Below, in pieces: positions 24,152 through 32,925 of a DNA stretch of 64,000 nt. Origin of the DNA: Peptoniphilus_A sp022767005 (lineage in GTDB: Bacteria > Bacillota > Clostridia > Tissierellales > Peptoniphilaceae). A program made the translations under genes and the position numbers. Position 1 is the first letter of the stretch, and every line of letters begins with the position of its first letter. Where the stretch lies: NCBI RefSeq assembly GCF_050315115.1, contig NZ_JBNPOJ010000001.1, positions 1 to 64,000 of the forward strand, in the 5' to 3' direction. The notes beneath the pieces were generated by a model. It made no database searches. It saw only the letters and a program-made list of their open reading frames with translations, and had not been told where the DNA came from.

Positions 24152-25726
24152 CCCCCTATCATCATAAACAGATTCACTTGTATCATTTCCACACCTTATA
24201 GCTCTATCAAGTGCCATGATTGTAGCAATAACTCCATCTATTTTCTCTGTAGATTTTTCCTTATCTGCCTTTATATTTCCAGCAGGATCTGTTCGTATAA
24301 AAATATTATCCATCATCCATCTAAGAACTGGATGGCCTCCATGAGCTATTTTTCTTTCGAGAGTTAGTTTCATTAATTCTTTTGTTGGCGGAGACATGTC
24401 TTTAAATCCTTGACCAAAAGGAACGACTGTAAAACCCATGCCTTCTAAGTTTTGAACCATCTGAACTGCTCCCCACCTGTCAAAGGCAATTTCTCGCATG
24501 TTATATATCTCACCTAAGTCTTCGATAAATTTTTCAATAAACCCATAGTGGACTACATTGCCTTCTGTTGTCTGAATGTAGCCCTGTTTTTTCCATAGAT
24601 CGTAGTTCACATGGTCTCTTTTTACTCTTAGGTCGAGGTTATCTTCTGGCAACCAAAAGTAAGGTAATATTTGATATTTATCATCTTCATCTATTGGAGG
24701 AAAGACTAAAACAAAGGCTGTAATATCCGTTGTGCTTGATAGGTCAAGACCCCCATAACAAACTCTGCCTTTTAGTTCTTCTTCATTAACAGCAAAATTA
24801 CATAAGTCCCATTTTTCCATAGGCATCCATCTAATTGCTTGTTTGACCCATTGATTCAACCTCAATTGTCTGAATGCATTTTCTTCAGTTGGGTTTTGTT
24901 TAGCCGATTCACAGGCTTGTCTTACTTTTTCTATAGGAACTGTAATTCCAAGAGAAGGATTTGCTTTATGCCATACTTTTTCATCTGTCCAATCATCTTC
25001 TCTGTCTGCTCCATAGATTACAGGATAGAAAGTTGGATCCGTTTTTCTTCCTTCCAGTATATCAACTGCCTTTTGATGCGTCTCGTAGCAGATTGATTTG
25101 GTATCTGTCCCAGCAGTTGTTATGAGGAAATATAAGGGCTGAGTTCTCGCATCACCAGACCCTTTTGTCATAACATCAAATAATTTTCTATTAGGCTGAG
25201 TATGAAGTTCGTCAAAGACTACACCATGAATATTAAATCCGTGTTTAGAATAAGCCTCTGCAGATAAAACTTGATAGAAAGAATTGGTCGGCTTATATAT
25301 CATTCTCTTTTGGGATGCTAGAATCTTTACTCTTTTGGATAGTGCTGGACTCATTCTTACCATATCAGCTGCAACATCAAAAACTATAGTTGCTTGCTGT
25401 CTATCGGCAGCACAACCATAAACTTCTGCTCTTTCTTCTCCATCACCGCAAGTAAGAAGGAGTGCTACAGCAGCTGCAAGTTCTGACTTTCCCATCTTCT
25501 TTGGTATTTCAATATAGGCTGTATTAAATTGTCGGTATCCTGTATCTTTTACAATTCCAAACAGGTCTCTAATGATTTCTTCTTGCCAGTCAATAAGCTT
25601 GAAGTCTTTACCTGCCCATCTACCTTTTGTGTGTTTAAGGCATTCTATAAAGGTGACGGCATAGTCTGCTTTGTTTTTATCATAGTGAGATGTAGGTAGC
25701 ATAAATTTTGTTGGTTTATATTTCAT
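24137..25726 (-). CDS. terL: Terminase large subunit
   Basis: 529 residues. The ATPase part has IPKKMGKSELAAAVALLLTC (Walker A-like, near residue 70) and VVFDELHTQP (Walker B, near 172), and an ITTAGTDT coupling motif. The RNase-H-like nuclease shows GGLDLSSTTDITAF (about 330) with further acids in IAFDRWGAV and DGVIATIMALDRA. It is the Terminase_1 family. It cuts and packages DNA into the portal. AAGGAGGTC lies before the ATG. The ABC-F gene has been inserted between it and portal. Confidence 0.96.
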   Translation of the reverse strand: MKYKPTKFMLPTSHYDKNKADYAVTFIECLKHTKGRWAGKDFKLIDWQEEIIRDLFGIVKDTGYRQFNTAYIEIPKKMGKSELAAAVALLLTCGDGEERAEVYGCAADRQQATIVFDVAADMVRMSPALSKRVKILASQKRMIYKPTNSFYQVLSAEAYSKHGFNIHGVVFDELHTQPNRKLFDVMTKGSGDARTQPLYFLITTAGTDTKSICYETHQKAVDILEGRKTDPTFYPVIYGADREDDWTDEKVWHKANPSLGITVPIEKVRQACESAKQNPTEENAFRQLRLNQWVKQAIRWMPMEKWDLCNFAVNEEELKGRVCYGGLDLSSTTDITAFVLVFPPIDEDDKYQILPYFWLPEDNLDLRVKRDHVNYDLWKKQGYIQTTEGNVVHYGFIEKFIEDLGEIYNMREIAFDRWGAVQMVQNLEGMGFTVVPFGQGFKDMSPPTKELMKLTLERKIAHGGHPVLRWMMDNIFIRTDPAGNIKADKEKSTEKIDGVIATIMALDRAIRCGNDTSESVYDDRGLIVF

Positions 25727-25754
25727 TTGACCTCCTTCCTTGAAAAATGGGCAT

Positions 25755-25779
25755 AAAAAATAGTCACCTGATTGTGACT
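25755..25779 (-). terminator. Terminator upstream of terL
   Basis: Minus-strand stem AGTCAC/GTGACT (25774-25779 with 25762-25767) then ATTTTTT. The following ATGCCC and GGAGG arrangement resembles that after the two moron terminators. A second inverted repeat, CAAATAGAG/CTCTATTTG, lies at 25789-25813. Confidence 0.7.
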
Positions 25780-25824
25780 TCTACTACGACAAATAGAGCC
25801 TAAACTCTATTTGGAATTTTATTT

Positions 25825-26112
25825 TTATCTTTTTCTTGCTATGTTTAATTCTTTGTAAGCTTTCTTAAGTTCTCTATCTAGTGTTTCTGATTCTGCAAAA
25901 AGTTGAATTTCTTCATCTGTTAAATTTCCTTTTGAAACCCCCCAAAGTTCTTCATGAACTTGGTCTGCACATTTCTTTGCTGTTCCTGCTATGTCTAAAA
26001 GGTTAATGGCTGCTCCAATCTTGCCTTCTTTTGATTTTTTTATTGAGCTTTCTGCGTATCTTTTGCAAGCTTTAACTTCTGTCTCTAATCTTTCTAAAAG
26101 CTCTTTTTTCAT
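25825..26112 (-). CDS. Hypothetical helical protein
   Basis: 95 residues from the ATG at 26112, supported by GGAGAG upstream; the longer frame to 26205 would run through the promoter at 26144-26172. The protein is charged and all-helical (LERLETEVKACKRYAESSIK, TLDRELKKAYKELNIARKR) with a likely coiled coil. I do not recognise it. It has its own phage-type promoter and is followed by a terminator, so it is an independent unit between the MTase block and terL. Confidence 0.6.
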   Translation of the reverse strand: MKKELLERLETEVKACKRYAESSIKKSKEGKIGAAINLLDIAGTAKKCADQVHEELWGVSKGNLTDEEIQLFAESETLDRELKKAYKELNIARKR

Positions 26113-26143
26113 GGTTTTACTCTCCTTTGCTTTTGTTATATGC

Positions 26144-26172
26144 ATATTCCCGTATAGGAGAGTATTAGTCAA
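26144..26172 (-). promoter_or_regulatory. Conserved phage promoter, copy B
   Basis: Minus-strand TTGACT (26167-26172), 17 bp, GAATAT (26144-26149), with TACGG directly before the -10. It precedes the 95-residue gene at 26112. Confidence 0.65.
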
Positions 26173-26210
26173 GTCTTTTATGCCTATAAATCGGCTATTT
26201 TTCAATCTTT

Positions 26211-26516
26211 TTAAAGATTATCTATAAAGTCGTCAAACCACTTTGCTCCAATCTCAAGCCTTATAATTGGAAGTCTTCCTAACTTGTTGTACTTTAAACT
26301 TACTATTCTTAAATCTTCAGGAAGGTTAGTTTCGTAAAATTCGTTAATTGTTTTTCCCATTGTGATGTAAATAGTGTCATCTTCAAGGTAGTCTTTTAAA
26401 TAATCTTGGAAAGCTAAGTCTCCATTTTCTCCTTCATAAAGTCCAAGCATTGTAATTGCTGAAGAGCCGATTAACTCATTTAAATCTTCCTGTGTTTTCA
26501 TGTATTTGTATGCCAT
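26211..26516 (-). CDS. Hypothetical protein
   Basis: 101 residues from the ATG at 26516 with AAGGAGAAAA upstream; the frame extends to 26564 but that part overlaps the promoter at 26547-26575. Sequence: TQEDLNELIGSSAITMLGLY, then GKTINEFYETNLPEDLRIVS and GAKWFDDFIDNL. It is acidic and soluble with no motif I recognise. It lies between the DUF4314 gene and the 95-residue gene and has its own promoter. Confidence 0.6.
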   Translation of the reverse strand: MAYKYMKTQEDLNELIGSSAITMLGLYEGENGDLAFQDYLKDYLEDDTIYITMGKTINEFYETNLPEDLRIVSLKYNKLGRLPIIRLEIGAKWFDDFIDNL

Positions 26517-26546
26517 ATTTTTCTCCTTATCTTTTTTTGTATGTAC

Positions 26547-26575
26547 ATATAACCGTACTGTCAAAAATAAGTCAA
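26547..26575 (-). promoter_or_regulatory. Conserved phage promoter, copy C
   Basis: Minus-strand TTGACT (26570-26575), 17 bp, TTATAT (26547-26552), with TACGG directly before the -10. It precedes the 101-residue gene. Confidence 0.65.
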
Positions 26576-26602
26576 GTTAATTAAGGGATATAATGGCTAT
26601 AT

Positions 26603-26827
26603 TTAACCTTTATCCGATATTTTTTCTATTCTATCCACTCTGAAAATTACATTTAATGTTGAACCATTATCCCATTTTACTAGGATTGATCCAATGGCAT
26701 CCACCCCATAAACTGTGCCTAAAGTTCCAGCTGGAGGTGCTTGGTCATCTTCCATTTGGATTAGTTTTACTCTTGTACCTACAGGATAAGTTTCTTTTAA
26801 TTTTTGTATAATTTCCCTTGAAATCAT
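26603..26827 (-). CDS. DUF4314 family small beta-barrel protein
   Basis: 74 residues: YPVGTRVKLIQMEDDQAPPA, GTLGTVYGVDAIGSILVKWD. This is the DUF4314 pattern, an SH3-like small barrel often seen near phage and conjugative replication genes. Function is unknown. The ATG has GAGGTGAT upstream; the gene follows the methylase gene by 43 bp. Confidence 0.8.
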   Translation of the reverse strand: MISREIIQKLKETYPVGTRVKLIQMEDDQAPPAGTLGTVYGVDAIGSILVKWDNGSTLNVIFRVDRIEKISDKG

Positions 26828-26870
26828 CTAATCACCTCATAAACATATATCACTCAAATACTGATTTATA

Positions 26871-28118
26871 TCAAGTCAGATTAATAACATCTTCATACTT
26901 ATACTCTTTTCCATCCCTTAATAAGTTTATTTCTTCATCACTCCCCACTAAATTCAAATATCTTTTTACTGCTACATCAACAAATTTAGGCTCTATTTCT
27001 ACACCGTAACAAATTCTATTTAGTTCTTCACAAGCAATCAGAGTCGATGCACTTCCTAAAAATCCATCAAGGACTAAGCCATTCGTTTGTGTAGATTGTT
27101 TAATTAGGTAGGCAATGAGAGGTACTGGTTTTGATGATGGATGACCATATCCTTCTTTTTCTGAATCTTTAATTCCATCGAATTCAAAGACTGCTGTTTG
27201 TTTTTGATCTCCATACCAGTTATGCTTTCCATCTTTTCTCCAACCAAAAATAATAGGCTCCATATTAAATTTCCAATCTGTCCTCATAAAAGGAGCTCTA
27301 GGCTTTTTCCAAATAAGTCCTGCACCAACTTTAAAACCTGCATCTTCAAAGGCATCATAGAATACTCTCGCTTTCATTGTTGCATAGAATTCATAAATAG
27401 ATGCATCTTTGGCCATTGCCTCTTTAAAATTTGTGAAGACCTTCATTAAAAATTCATAGGCTTCCTCATCATTAAGATTGTCATTTTTGATTGTTCCCGA
27501 TTTGTTTTTCAAATCTACAAAATAGGGCGCATCGGTACAGACCAGATTGACCTTTGTATCATTTAATAACTTTTCAAAAGTCTCCCATTGAGTAGAATCA
27601 CCGCAAATAACTTTATGACTACCTAAAGTCCAAATATCTCCAGTCTTTGAAAAAGTAGGCTTTTTTAGTTCTTCTTCAACATCAAAGTCATCTTCTTCAG
27701 CCTCTACACCAAGGTCAAAAAGACTTGATAACTCATCTGGTGAAAAACCAGTAAGTTCTACATTAAAACCATAATCTTCTAGGGATTCAATTTCTACTCT
27801 TAGTAGTTCTTCATCCCAACCAGCATCAAGCGCCATTCTGTTATCAGCTAAGATATAAGCTTTCTTCTGTGCCTCATTTAGGTGGTCTGCAAAGACACAA
27901 GGTACTTCTTTTATTCCCTCTTGCTTCGCCGCCATAATTCTTCCATGGCCTGCAATAACTCCGTAGTCTTTATCAATAATCACAGGATTGATAAAACCAA
28001 ACTCTCTGATTGATGATCGTAGTTTGTTAATCTGCTCTTGTGAGTGTGTTCTTGCATTATTTACATAGGGTACAAGTTTTTCAATATCGACTAATTTCAT
28101 TTCTTTTGTTGTAATCAT
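26871..28118 (-). CDS. DNA methyltransferase with ParB-like N-terminal domain
   Basis: 415 residues from the ATG at 28118, whose codon overlaps the metK stop. Residues 1-110 are a ParB/Srx-like domain (VPYVNNARTHSQEQINKLRS, GVIAGHGRIMAAKQEGI). Residues 160-415 are an N6A/N4C methylase: motif IV TDAPYF and motif I DGFLGSASTLIACEELNRIC in the beta-class order, with a target region between. It would methylate phage DNA at its own site, protecting it from host restriction, or act in packaging. It lies between terS and terL and is translationally coupled to the SAM synthetase gene, which would supply its cofactor. Specificity cannot be read. Confidence 0.9.
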   Translation of the reverse strand: MITTKEMKLVDIEKLVPYVNNARTHSQEQINKLRSSIREFGFINPVIIDKDYGVIAGHGRIMAAKQEGIKEVPCVFADHLNEAQKKAYILADNRMALDAGWDEELLRVEIESLEDYGFNVELTGFSPDELSSLFDLGVEAEEDDFDVEEELKKPTFSKTGDIWTLGSHKVICGDSTQWETFEKLLNDTKVNLVCTDAPYFVDLKNKSGTIKNDNLNDEEAYEFLMKVFTNFKEAMAKDASIYEFYATMKARVFYDAFEDAGFKVGAGLIWKKPRAPFMRTDWKFNMEPIIFGWRKDGKHNWYGDQKQTAVFEFDGIKDSEKEGYGHPSSKPVPLIAYLIKQSTQTNGLVLDGFLGSASTLIACEELNRICYGVEIEPKFVDVAVKRYLNLVGSDEEINLLRDGKEYKYEDVINLT

Positions 28119-28897
28119 ATTAGCCCCCATTTTGCAAATTCCTCAAAACCGCCAATAGAATTAATGTAGTTCCTAGCAATTTCTACAATTTCAGAATATG
28201 GTTTACCATCAATAGTTTCATCTCCGATTGCACAGGATAATTCAATCTCTCTATTTTCCTCTTGTGCCTTTAGGTGGGCATAAATATTGACTGATACATC
28301 AGCCTTGGATAGGTCTTTACCATGAAGACCCCCACCAGTTACTGCTCTTCCCATGTCAGATCCGATTTTTCTATTAGTTGCTCCAGTATCAACATTGAAC
28401 CCTCCAGTCCAATCCCCTAATGGATTTACGATTGTTCTTGGGTAAATTGATTTTAAGATTTCTGTAGATACATTTGACTGGCAAATAATAAGTTTATTTC
28501 CATCAAGAATGTATTTCCCATCGTAAGGATAATTAGAATAAATTTCAAGAGCAATTAAAGATAGTTTCTTTTCTTCATCTGATGTAGGCACTCCTTTAAA
28601 TATTCCATTATCCCCACATCTAATCTTTTCTTTTTGATTGTTCGATAAGCGAATGTCTTGCTCTACAATTTTTACATCGGCTTTTACTTCTCCTGCTATT
28701 CTATTAATAGCTGATTTGATTTCTTCAACATCTAACTTGCAGTCCGTTTCAATAATCACATGACAATCACCATGACCAAGCAAAACCTCGACTGCAATTT
28801 TAGGTTTATCTTTTTCTTTATATGCTAAATCTACAATTGCACCTGCAATACAATCTGCTTGTTTGTCAGGGTGCTTTGGATTTACTTTTTCAAACAT
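28115..28897 (-). CDS. metK: Compact S-adenosylmethionine synthetase
   Basis: 260 residues against ~390 for cellular MetK. Retained motifs are KHPDKQAD (start of the ATP/Met site), GHGDCHV, NPLGDWTGGFNVDTGATNRK and GRAVTGGGLHGKDLSKADVS (the GGGAFSGKDxTKVDRS loop), so the ATP, methionine and metal sites look present; parts of the central domain are missing. It makes SAM from methionine and ATP. The short form is known in phages of Firmicutes. It directly precedes and overlaps the DNA methylase gene by 4 nt, and follows terS by 9 bp. Confidence 0.85.
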   Translation of the reverse strand: MFEKVNPKHPDKQADCIAGAIVDLAYKEKDKPKIAVEVLLGHGDCHVIIETDCKLDVEEIKSAINRIAGEVKADVKIVEQDIRLSNNQKEKIRCGDNGIFKGVPTSDEEKKLSLIALEIYSNYPYDGKYILDGNKLIICQSNVSTEILKSIYPRTIVNPLGDWTGGFNVDTGATNRKIGSDMGRAVTGGGLHGKDLSKADVSVNIYAHLKAQEENREIELSCAIGDETIDGKPYSEIVEIARNYINSIGGFEEFAKWGLI

Positions 28898-28906
28898 TTA
28901 ATCACC

Positions 28907-29554
28907 TTACTTTCTACTCCTTAGTAATTTTTCCATCATATCTTCTCCATAGTCTTCATAAACTTCCGTGCAGTTTTCTTTTACAATGTCATAAATCTCG
29001 TACCATAAAAGATTAGCTGCCTTTTGAAACTGGCTAGACATCTGTACAAATGGAGATGCAATAACCCCACCAGTTGTAGGATGCTTGCCTAATAGTCCAA
29101 ATTGACTTATTGCCTCTTCACATTGAATGTATCTTGCAAAAGCCTGGGAGTAGGATTCTAATAATCTTGGATTTACTAAGTTTTCACAGTTTCTCTGTTT
29201 TAACCAAGACCATGTCTCTTTATATATTTCATCAGCACCAAGCGGTATTCCATTCTTTTGCTTTGCTGATAGATAGTCACTAGGTGTTGGCATATCGGTT
29301 CCATCAAGAACTGCTCCATCTGGTAAGTCAACAGCATCTATTTCTTCTGGCGTGAATGTTGGAATATCATTCATTAGTATTTCTACTTTTTTACCTTTTT
29401 CTATTTTTTCAGCAGCAGGCTGTGGTTTCCCTCCTGCTTTTACTCTTCTTCCACCTCTGTATGTTCCGTCTTTAGCGATAGTATCACCTCCTAATTCGTC
29501 ATCTTCTTTAATAGGGCCTTTGAACCCGTTTTTTTGTGCGTGAGAGGGCGGCAC
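28907..29554 (-). CDS. terS: Terminase small subunit, P27-like
   Basis: About 215 residues. The central part (DEIYKETWSWLKQRNCENLV, YSQAFARYIQCEEAISQFG, FVQMSSQFQKAANLLWYEIY) is the P27 terminase small-subunit pattern. It binds the packaging site on phage DNA and recruits TerL. The start is uncertain: the GTG at 29554 has no good ribosome-binding site close by, and CTG or ATT codons up to about 29575 are in frame, with GGAGGGGGAG farther upstream. It lies between the HNH gene and metK. Confidence 0.8.
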   Translation of the reverse strand: MPPSHAQKNGFKGPIKEDDELGGDTIAKDGTYRGGRRVKAGGKPQPAAEKIEKGKKVEILMNDIPTFTPEEIDAVDLPDGAVLDGTDMPTPSDYLSAKQKNGIPLGADEIYKETWSWLKQRNCENLVNPRLLESYSQAFARYIQCEEAISQFGLLGKHPTTGGVIASPFVQMSSQFQKAANLLWYEIYDIVKENCTEVYEDYGEDMMEKLLRSRK

Positions 29555-29598
29555 CGTTGGTAGGGAAATCAGCTTTTAAGATAACGACTCCCCCTCCC

Positions 29599-29964
29599 TC
29601 AAAACTTTTCTCGTCCAAATCTATCTCCACGCTCAGCATGAATCTTTGAGTGACAAGATTTACAAAGACTCATAAGATTGTCTTCGTCATTAGTCCCACC
29701 ACGAGAAAGAGGAAGTATGTGATGTACTTCCTCTACCTTTGTCATTCTATTTTCTTTTAAACACATCTCACAAAGCGGGTGCTCTGCTACATATCTTTTT
29801 CTAATAACTCTCCACGCTTTTCCATATCGCTTATGAGTTTTAGGATCTCGTTTATATTTTTCATAGTTTCTGTTGTATTCTTTCTCATGTTCTTTGCAGA
29901 ATCGTCCATCAACTAATTCAGGACAACCTGGATGTGAACATGGTCTCTTAGGTTTGCTTGGCAC
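29599..29964 (-). CDS. HNH endonuclease
   Basis: 121 residues. Two zinc-binding Cys/His sets flank the HNH core: CSHPGC ... CKEH near the N-terminus, CEMC, and VEEVHHILPLSRGGTNDEDN followed by LMSLCKSCHSKIHAERG. In HK97-type phages an HNH protein encoded next to terS works with terminase to cut cos ends. The start is GTG at 29964 with GGAG upstream. The group II intron ends about 12 bp before this start codon, so the gene's leader is the intron's 3' exon. Confidence 0.93.
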   Translation of the reverse strand: MPSKPKRPCSHPGCPELVDGRFCKEHEKEYNRNYEKYKRDPKTHKRYGKAWRVIRKRYVAEHPLCEMCLKENRMTKVEEVHHILPLSRGGTNDEDNLMSLCKSCHSKIHAERGDRFGREKF

Positions 29965-29976
29965 TCTATCACTCCA

Positions 29977-30555
29977 ATCGAGTAGGGGCTAACCTGTAGC
30001 CCCTCTCACACCACCCGTACGTGCCGTTCGGCATACGGCGGTTCAATATTTCCTTGTATCATATTATATATTTCTGATGTATCTATTTAACTTTATTCTT
30101 TTTTGTATCCGAACCTCGAGGACTGAATACGTCATTCCTTGTATTCCATCAAGTCATAGACCATCCTTTTCAAATATTACAATAAATATTGTTCCTCCCT
30201 TCGCTCCATTTCCATTACAGAAACTTCCTCGCTACTATGGATTTTGCTGACTTCTCATAGTTCGTTGTTACTACTTATTCGTCTATGAGACCTCACGGGT
30301 TAAGCCATATATCTTTCCTCGTTTACCTGCAGAATTTACGCTTTAGGGTTACGGTTATCTTTTGGACTTTGTTGTCTTTAGCCAACTTATCCTCCTAACT
30401 CGCCTTGTATTCTGTTCCTGTTCGTCAGGCCACGATTTTGCTATTGCTTCCTCTCTCCCACGCCTCACGGCGTGAAACTTGCAAGTTGCTATTGGATTCG
30501 TCGATAACTACGCTCCGTTGGACTTTCACCTAGACATATGACATGCCCGTCAAAC
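29977..30555 (-). mobile_element. ORF-less group II intron, IIC type
   Basis: About 579 nt on the minus strand. 5' end GTTTGACGGGCATG; early GTGAAAGTCC; CCCGTGAGGTCT and TGAGAAGTCAGCA blocks as in domains I-III of class C introns. Near the 3' end the domain V hairpin runs from GAACCGCCGTATGCCGAACG to GGCACGTACGGGTGGT, then domain VI GGGGCTA...TAGCCCC and CTACTC. The region expected to encode the reverse transcriptase is replaced by ~200 nt without an ORF. It stands directly after a rho-independent terminator, the usual target of IIC introns. It fills the gap 29965-30654. Confidence 0.85.
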
Positions 30556-30560
30556 TAAAG

Positions 30561-30590
30561 AAAGCCTCGAAGATTAAATCTCCAAGGCTC
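30561..30590 (-). terminator. Terminator used as intron target
   Basis: Minus-strand 12-bp stem AGCCTTGGAGAT/ATCTTCGAGGCT (two G-T pairs; 30578-30589 with 30563-30574) and then TTCTTTA, after which the intron begins at 30555. It would end the early transcript after the DUF1492 gene. Confidence 0.8.
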
Positions 30591-30654
30591 TTTTAATTAT
30601 TCTTTTGCTATTCTAACTATACTACAACTACATACTCTCATTCTATCAACTTTA

Positions 30655-31071
30655 CTACATAGATTTAATCGGAATAGAAATCTTTCCTAGTGCATTTCTA
30701 TGGACATTAAAGCAGTACTGAATTGAGTAATTCATATCTACTGCAATCTGCTCCCAAGTATTAAAACAAAGGTATCTTTTTTCAAGCACTGTTTGTTCCT
30801 CTTTATCTTTTAATTCAAAAATCGAATTAGCTATTTCCTTCTTCAAGTCTACCAACTTATCTATATCCCTATTAATCTCTTCTTGGAGATCTATAATCTT
30901 TACGATAGTATCTTCAAGTTTTGATGATCCTCTATTAGGACTCTTAGGCATATCGGATAAGGTCGATGTAGCTTTTGTAGCTAGGGCATTTAAACTTTCA
31001 ACTTGCTCTAGCTTACTGTTGATTCTCTTGTCTAAATAAAAAGCTTGTTTTAAATATTCTTTTGCGTTCAT
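30655..31071 (-). CDS. DUF1492 phage transcription regulator, sigma-region-4 like
   Basis: 138 residues. Residues 1-90 form a coiled coil (FYLDKRINSKLEQVESLNAL, DKLVDLKKEIANSIFELKDK); ~95-135 (EEQTVLEKRYLCFNTWEQIA then VDMNYSIQYCFNVHRNAL) are a sigma-70 region 4-like helix-turn-helix. DUF1492/ArpU-like proteins control late genes in Firmicutes phages. It is the last gene of the early block and just precedes the packaging genes, the position of late regulators. Its ribosome-binding site lies in a hairpin (31074-31099). Confidence 0.85.
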   Translation of the reverse strand: MNAKEYLKQAFYLDKRINSKLEQVESLNALATKATSTLSDMPKSPNRGSSKLEDTIVKIIDLQEEINRDIDKLVDLKKEIANSIFELKDKEEQTVLEKRYLCFNTWEQIAVDMNYSIQYCFNVHRNALGKISIPIKSM

Positions 31072-31073
31072 TT

Positions 31074-31099
31074 CTTACCTCCATATGTTTTGAGGTAAG
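31074..31099 (-). promoter_or_regulatory. Hairpin hiding the DUF1492 ribosome-binding site
   Basis: In the transcript CTTACCTC (31092-31099) pairs with GAGGTAAG (31074-31081) across a 10-nt loop. The GGAGG used for the ATG at 31071 lies in the 3' arm, so the stem would lower translation. Confidence 0.6.
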
Positions 31100-31163
31100 T
31101 TCTCTATAGAACCTCTACTCTTGTATTAATCTTAGCAAATTTTGATAGTGACATTCTATGACA

Positions 31164-32510
<1,347 letters not shown>

Positions 32511-32792
32511 TTAGTCACCTCCAATCCTCTTTATTATTTCATCAATGTTTTCTTTTGAGTCAAGAACATAAACCTTAAAACCTAAGTTTTTAAATTGCCT
32601 TATTCTCCTTTTCTGAATTGGTCTTGGTTCTCCTCCAGGTCTTTTTGTTTCCACAAATCCTATCTTTCCTTTAGGTAGAAGTATTATCCTATCTGGTATT
32701 CCCGTCATTGAAGGAGATGTAAATTTAAGACAAAGACCACCATGGGGTTTTACCTTGTCGACTAAGGCTTTTTCTATTTCATTTTCTAACAT
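32511..32792 (-). CDS. VRR-NUC domain nuclease
   Basis: 93 residues: LENEIEKALVDKVKPHGGLC, LKFTSPSMTGIPDRIILLPK and GFVETKRPGGEPRPIQKRRI show the PD-(D/E)xK core of VRR-NUC (E..., GxPDR, ETKxxG...Q). It would cut Holliday junctions or flaps. It abuts the SNF2 helicase gene, its normal partner. Upstream is the 133-bp repeat-rich gap before the primase gene. Confidence 0.93.
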   Translation of the reverse strand: MLENEIEKALVDKVKPHGGLCLKFTSPSMTGIPDRIILLPKGKIGFVETKRPGGEPRPIQKRRIRQFKNLGFKVYVLDSKENIDEIIKRIGGD

Positions 32793-32815
32793 ATAAACCT
32801 CTATTTTTAGCCATT

Positions 32816-32914
32816 GTGCAAGTCGTGAAACTCTATTATATAACCTTTATATATAACTAAAATTTAATTTACTTACTATATAATAGTTATATATATGACA
32901 TTCACGACCTGCAC
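32816..32914. other. Candidate replication origin: nested AT-rich inverted repeats
   Basis: Outer arms 32816-32829 and 32901-32914 (14 bp, one G-T mismatch) enclose inner repeats CTATTATATA/TATATAATAG (32833-32842, 32877-32886) and TATATATAACT/AGTTATATATA (32848-32858, 32885-32895). The interior is almost wholly A and T. It lies beside the primase-helicase gene and has no T-run of a terminator. Confidence 0.5.
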
Positions 32915-32925
32915 TTCTTGTATTT

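Noticed and set aside
25789..25813. CAAATAGAG/CTCTATTTG as terminator of the gene at 25825
   Set aside because: No T-run follows on the minus strand; the terminator at 25755-25779 is better.
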